Shown: positions 60,908 to 64,000 of the stretch, piece by piece | Position numbering within the stretch: position 1 is the stretch's first letter | How the letters are laid out: each line of letters begins with the position of its first letter | Source of the DNA: Kitasatospora sp. NBC_00458 | GTDB lineage: Bacteria > Actinomycetota > Actinomycetes > Streptomycetales > Streptomycetaceae | Reading direction: 5' to 3' | DNA length: 64,000 nt | Assembly: GCF_036013975.1 (NCBI RefSeq) | Contig: NZ_CP107904.1 | Coordinates: 4,217,001 to 4,281,000, forward strand | Translations under genes and position numbers: made by a program | The notes under the pieces: generated by a model | Databases searched by the model: none | Told to the model about the DNA's origin: nothing | What the model saw: the letters and a program-made list of their open reading frames with translations, nothing else

Positions 60908-62566
60908 ATGCGTAATCTCAGTCGCCGCACGTTCGTGGCCGGTGCCGGTGCGACCGTCGGCGCCGCCACGGCCGGCGGACTGCTCGCCCCGGCCGCGGGC
61001 GCGGTCGCGGGCTCCGCCGCGGAGGACGCCGGCCCGGCGTCCAGAGCGGTGCGGAACGGGGACCTGATCACCGTCACCGCCGAGAACCCGCGCTACATCG
61101 ACCTGATATCCGGCTTCAACCCGCGCTGGGAGGCCAGGCCGAAGGGCGTCCGGCTGCCGCGCACCACCGCCCAGGTGGTGCAGGCGGTGCAGGACGCGGC
61201 CGACCGGCGGCAGCGGCTCACCGTCCGGGGCGGCGGGCACTGCTACGAGGACTTCGTCTACAACCCCGAGGTCGAGGTCGTCGTCGACATGAACCTCATG
61301 GACGCGGTCGGCTACGACCCCGGCCGCCGGGCGTTCGAGGTCGAGGCCGGGGCCACCCTGCTGAAGGTCTACCAGACCCTCTACGAGGGCTGGGGGGTCA
61401 CCGTCCCGGGCGGCGTCTGCTACGCGGTCGGCGTCGGCGGGCACGTCCAGGGCGGCGGCTACGGCAACCTGTCCCGCAAGCACGGCCTGGTGGTCGACCA
61501 CCTGTACGCGATCGAGGTCGTCACCCTCGACGCCGACGGCCGGGCCCGGGCGGTCGTCGCCACCCGCGAACCGGGCGACCCGCACCGCGACCTGTGGTGG
61601 GCCCATACCGGAGGCGGCGGCGGCAACTTCGGCGTCGTCACCCGGTACTGGTTCCGCTCGCCGGACGCCACCGGCAGCAACCCGTCGGACCTGCTGCCGA
61701 AGCCGCCGGCCGAGGTGCTGATCGCCATCCCGAGCTGGTCCTGGGAGAACATCACCCAGCGCGGGTTCACCTCGATGGTGCGCCACTACGGCGCCTGGTT
61801 CGAGCAGAACAGCGCCCCCGACTCGGTGTACAACGGCCTGACCAGCTGGCTCTTCCTCAACCACAAGGTCTCCGGCAGCCTGGTGCTGCTGCTCCAGGTC
61901 AACGGCGACGTGCCGCAGGCCGAGCAGCGCGCGAACGACTTCGTCCAGGGCCTGAGCGACGCCCTCGGCGTGCCCCACCAGGGCGAGGTCGTCCGGCTGC
62001 CGTGGCTCAAGGCGGTCAAGTACATCGGCACCATGGACGCCACCCAGACCAACCCGCAGCTGCGGGCCGGCCACAAGTCCGCGTACATGCGCCGGGGATT
62101 CCCGGAGAACCAGATCGCGGCGATCTGGAAGCACCTGACCCGCACCGACTACGCCAACCCGCGCGGCGGCGTCGCCGTGATCTCCTTCGGCGGCCGGATC
62201 AACAGCGTCGCCCCCGGCGCCACCGCCCTGCCGCAGCGCGACGCGATCTTCAAGCTGCTGTACCAGACCTACTGGACGGCGCCGGCCGACGACGCCCCCA
62301 ACACGGCCTGGCTGCAGGACTTCTACCGCGAGGTGTACGGCGACACCGGCGGCGTCCCGGTCTCCAACCGGGTCACCGACGGCTGCTACATCAACTACGC
62401 GGACCGCGACCTGAGCGACCCGCAGCAGAACACCTCGAACGTCCCGTGGAGCACGCTCTACTACAAGGACAACTACCCGAGGCTGCAGCGGATCAAGCAG
62501 CAGTACGACCCGAAGGACTTCTTCCGGCACCGCCAGTCGATCCGGCTGCCCCGGGGCACCCGGTGA
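60908..62566 (+). CDS. Tat-exported FAD-linked oxidase with bicovalent flavin (BBE-like)
   Basis: 552 aa. Twin-arginine signal NLSRRTFVAGAGAT then an Ala/Gly-rich core to about residue 35. PP-loop FAD domain: His111 in RGGGHCYEDF and Cys171 in PGGVCYAVGVGGHVQGGGYG are the two flavin-linking residues of berberine-bridge-type oxidases. The BBE C-terminal motif is NYADRDL ... YYKDNYPRLQRIKQQYDPKD. Oxidises an alcohol or C-H bond with O2, outside the cell membrane, so a late pathway step is extracytoplasmic. Confidence 0.9.
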   Translation: MRNLSRRTFVAGAGATVGAATAGGLLAPAAGAVAGSAAEDAGPASRAVRNGDLITVTAENPRYIDLISGFNPRWEARPKGVRLPRTTAQVVQAVQDAADRRQRLTVRGGGHCYEDFVYNPEVEVVVDMNLMDAVGYDPGRRAFEVEAGATLLKVYQTLYEGWGVTVPGGVCYAVGVGGHVQGGGYGNLSRKHGLVVDHLYAIEVVTLDADGRARAVVATREPGDPHRDLWWAHTGGGGGNFGVVTRYWFRSPDATGSNPSDLLPKPPAEVLIAIPSWSWENITQRGFTSMVRHYGAWFEQNSAPDSVYNGLTSWLFLNHKVSGSLVLLLQVNGDVPQAEQRANDFVQGLSDALGVPHQGEVVRLPWLKAVKYIGTMDATQTNPQLRAGHKSAYMRRGFPENQIAAIWKHLTRTDYANPRGGVAVISFGGRINSVAPGATALPQRDAIFKLLYQTYWTAPADDAPNTAWLQDFYREVYGDTGGVPVSNRVTDGCYINYADRDLSDPQQNTSNVPWSTLYYKDNYPRLQRIKQQYDPKDFFRHRQSIRLPRGTR

Positions 62567-63795
62567 GCGCGCCCACCCGGGAGTCGCTCTCCCGGCTGCC
62601 GTCGCTGACCGGCATGCGGTGGATCGCCGCGCTGCTGGTCTTCCTGACCCACGTGTCGGTCGCCAAGCCGTTCGACCGGCCCGGCCCGAACGACTTCATG
62701 TCGACCTACCTCAGCCGGGCGGGCTTCCTCGGCGTCGGGTTCTTCTTCGTGCTGAGCGGCTTCGTGCTCACCTGGTCGGCCCGGGACGGCGACCGGCCCG
62801 CCGCCTTCTACCGCCGCCGGCTCTTCAAGCTGTACCCCAACCACGCCGTCACCTGGCTGGTCGGGCTGCTGCTGATGGCCCGGGCCGGGGCGGAGCCGAC
62901 CACCGCCGGGACGGTCCCCTCGCTGCTGCTGCTGCAGAGCTGGGTCCCCTCCCTGGAGGTGATCGGCGGGACCAACGGCCCGAGCTGGTCGCTCGCCTGC
63001 GAGGTGCTGTTCTACCTGAGCTTCCCGGTGATCCTGCCGCTGGTGAAGCGCATCCGGCCGGAGCGGCTCTGGCTCTGGGTGGGCCTGGTGACGGCGGCGC
63101 TGTTCGCCCTCCCGCTGCTCGCCCAGCTGCTCCCGGGCAGCCCGGACTCGCCCTGGCAGCCGCTCTCCTTCTGGCGGTACTGGTTCGTCTACTTCCTCCC
63201 GGCCTCCCGGCTGCCGGAGTTCGTGCTCGGCATCCTGCTGGCGCGGATCGTCCGGACCGGGCGGTGGGCGGCGATCGGCTGGCCGGTGGCGGTCCTGCTC
63301 GTCGCCGGCGGCTACGCCCTGATGATCACGCTGCCGGACGCCTGGGGCATGGCCGCGCCGACCGCCCTGCCGGTCGCGCTGCTGATCGCCGCGGTGGCCG
63401 CCAGGGACTCCGCGGGGCTGGGGACACCGTTCGCCGGCCGGACCATGGTCTGGCTCGGCGAGGTCTCCTTCGCCTTCTACATGGTCCACTTCCTGGTCAT
63501 CCAGTACGGACCGCTGGGCCTCGCGGCGACCGGATCGGCCGGCGCGAACACCTGGGACACCCCCGGCGCCCTGGGTGTCATGGGGATCACCCTGGCGCTG
63601 AGCATCGTCCTCGGCTGGGCGCTGTACCGCCTGGTCGAGATGCCGGTGATGCGTCGATGGGGTCGATCCCGGCCCGACCCCCGGCCGGCCTCGCGACCGA
63701 CGGCGGCCCCCGCCGCGGCGGCCGGGGCCGCGGGGAGCACGGGTACGGCCGGAACCGCCGCACCCGCCCCGGCCGCCGTCGCGGCGGCCGAGTAA
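62563..63795 (+). CDS. Membrane O-acyltransferase, acyltransferase-3 family
   Basis: 410 aa, GTGA-coupled to the oxidase. Starts LPSLTGMRWIAALLVFLTHV, has FLGVGFFFVLSGFVLTWSAR, and RRLFKLYPNHAVTWLVG with the conserved basic residue. About ten membrane segments and an Ala/Pro-rich tail (375-410). Transfers an acyl group from inside to an acceptor hydroxyl, or modifies a polysaccharide. In this operon it may acylate the cyclitol product. Confidence 0.88.
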   Translation: MSAPTRESLSRLPSLTGMRWIAALLVFLTHVSVAKPFDRPGPNDFMSTYLSRAGFLGVGFFFVLSGFVLTWSARDGDRPAAFYRRRLFKLYPNHAVTWLVGLLLMARAGAEPTTAGTVPSLLLLQSWVPSLEVIGGTNGPSWSLACEVLFYLSFPVILPLVKRIRPERLWLWVGLVTAALFALPLLAQLLPGSPDSPWQPLSFWRYWFVYFLPASRLPEFVLGILLARIVRTGRWAAIGWPVAVLLVAGGYALMITLPDAWGMAAPTALPVALLIAAVAARDSAGLGTPFAGRTMVWLGEVSFAFYMVHFLVIQYGPLGLAATGSAGANTWDTPGALGVMGITLALSIVLGWALYRLVEMPVMRRWGRSRPDPRPASRPTAAPAAAAGAAGSTGTAGTAAPAPAAVAAAE

Positions 63796-63813
63796 CGGGC
63801 ACCGGGGCGGGCG

Positions 63814-64000
63814 CTACACCGGCACCGGTTCCGCCGCCTCCCGCCGGGCCGCCGCGACGATCCCCGCCAACGCGGCCCGGCTCGCCCCGAGCGAGAGCAT
63901 CTGCCGGTCCAGCAGGTCCAGCCGCTGCTCCAGCACCTCCAGCATGCAGGGCGCCACCGAGCCGTCACCGCCCACACAGGGCAGCACGTCCCGGATGGCG
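63814..64000 (-). CDS. C-terminal fragment of a probable MerR-family regulator
   Basis: The frame is open to the window edge and ends at TAG 63816-63814. The 61 visible residues include AIRDVLPCVGGDGSVAPCML, EVLEQRLDLLDRQMLSLGAS and RAALAGIVAAARREA, the coiled-coil and cysteine arrangement of MerR C-termini. N-terminal HTH lies outside the window. Convergent with the acyltransferase gene. Confidence 0.65.
   Translation of the reverse strand, partial: AIRDVLPCVGGDGSVAPCMLEVLEQRLDLLDRQMLSLGASRAALAGIVAAARREAAEPVPV

Overview
The window is very GC-rich actinomycete chromosomal DNA from a Streptomyces or Kitasatospora type organism. The evidence is GTG starts, ATGA/GTGA stop-start overlaps, a WblA-type WhiB protein, a Streptomyces-type CRP, an AfsA/gamma-butyrolactone-receptor pair and a tRNA-Pro-integrated AICE. 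From memory, the gene order acs - nhaA - nth - crp - MBL - NUDIX - RidA - two ArsA-like ATPases - wblA - PBP - metallophosphoesterase follows the S. coelicolor core region around SCO3563-SCO3581; this was not checked by alignment.

Region 1 (1-27.9 kb) is core chromosome. It holds the end of acetyl-CoA synthetase, a serine hydrolase, NhaA, a holin-like membrane protein, an alpha/beta hydrolase that lacks its nucleophile, a MarP-like membrane protease, a NUDIX/endonuclease III pair, a NarL-type two-component system, a membrane-anchored hydrolase, a PEP-mutase-family protein, an ArsR-like regulator, crp, an MBL/NUDIX/RidA group, paired ArsA-like ATPases, wblA, a class A PBP with a strong terminator, a YqeY protein, a CGNR regulator, a metallophosphoesterase and tRNA-Pro(CGG).

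Region 2 (27,936-45,134) is an integrative and conjugative element of the AICE class, bounded by a 46-bp perfect direct repeat of the tRNA 3' half. One long leftward operon carries a WhiB protein, an SpdB-like membrane protein, small conserved element proteins, an FtsK/TraB translocase, an SpdB-like peptide, a C5 DNA methyltransferase, Prim-Pol and DUF3631 replication proteins, an excisionase and an integrase. Facing it are a GntR repressor, a HAD protein and a lower-GC membrane-protein cargo gene with a TTA codon. Operators, replication-type repeats, a candidate clt and paired integrase arm sites can be placed. The integrase contains an embedded LacI-type helix-turn-helix.

Region 3 (45.1-64 kb) is accessory and specialised-metabolism-like. 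After a few small genes come a TrmB/LuxR regulator, a divergent LysR-MFS pair, and a divergent AfsA-type synthase and TetR-type receptor sharing an ARE-like site. A degenerate NAD-epimerase and a second TetR gene follow. Next, starting behind a second ARE-like site, is a co-directional run: two paralogous transposase-derived proteins with damaged catalytic triads, a sedoheptulose-7-phosphate cyclase, a bicupin, a single cupin, a Tat-exported bicovalent-flavin oxidase and a membrane acyltransferase. The last five genes are tightly packed, four of them joined by overlaps. I infer a butyrolactone-controlled C7-cyclitol locus whose product I cannot name. The window ends inside a probable MerR regulator.
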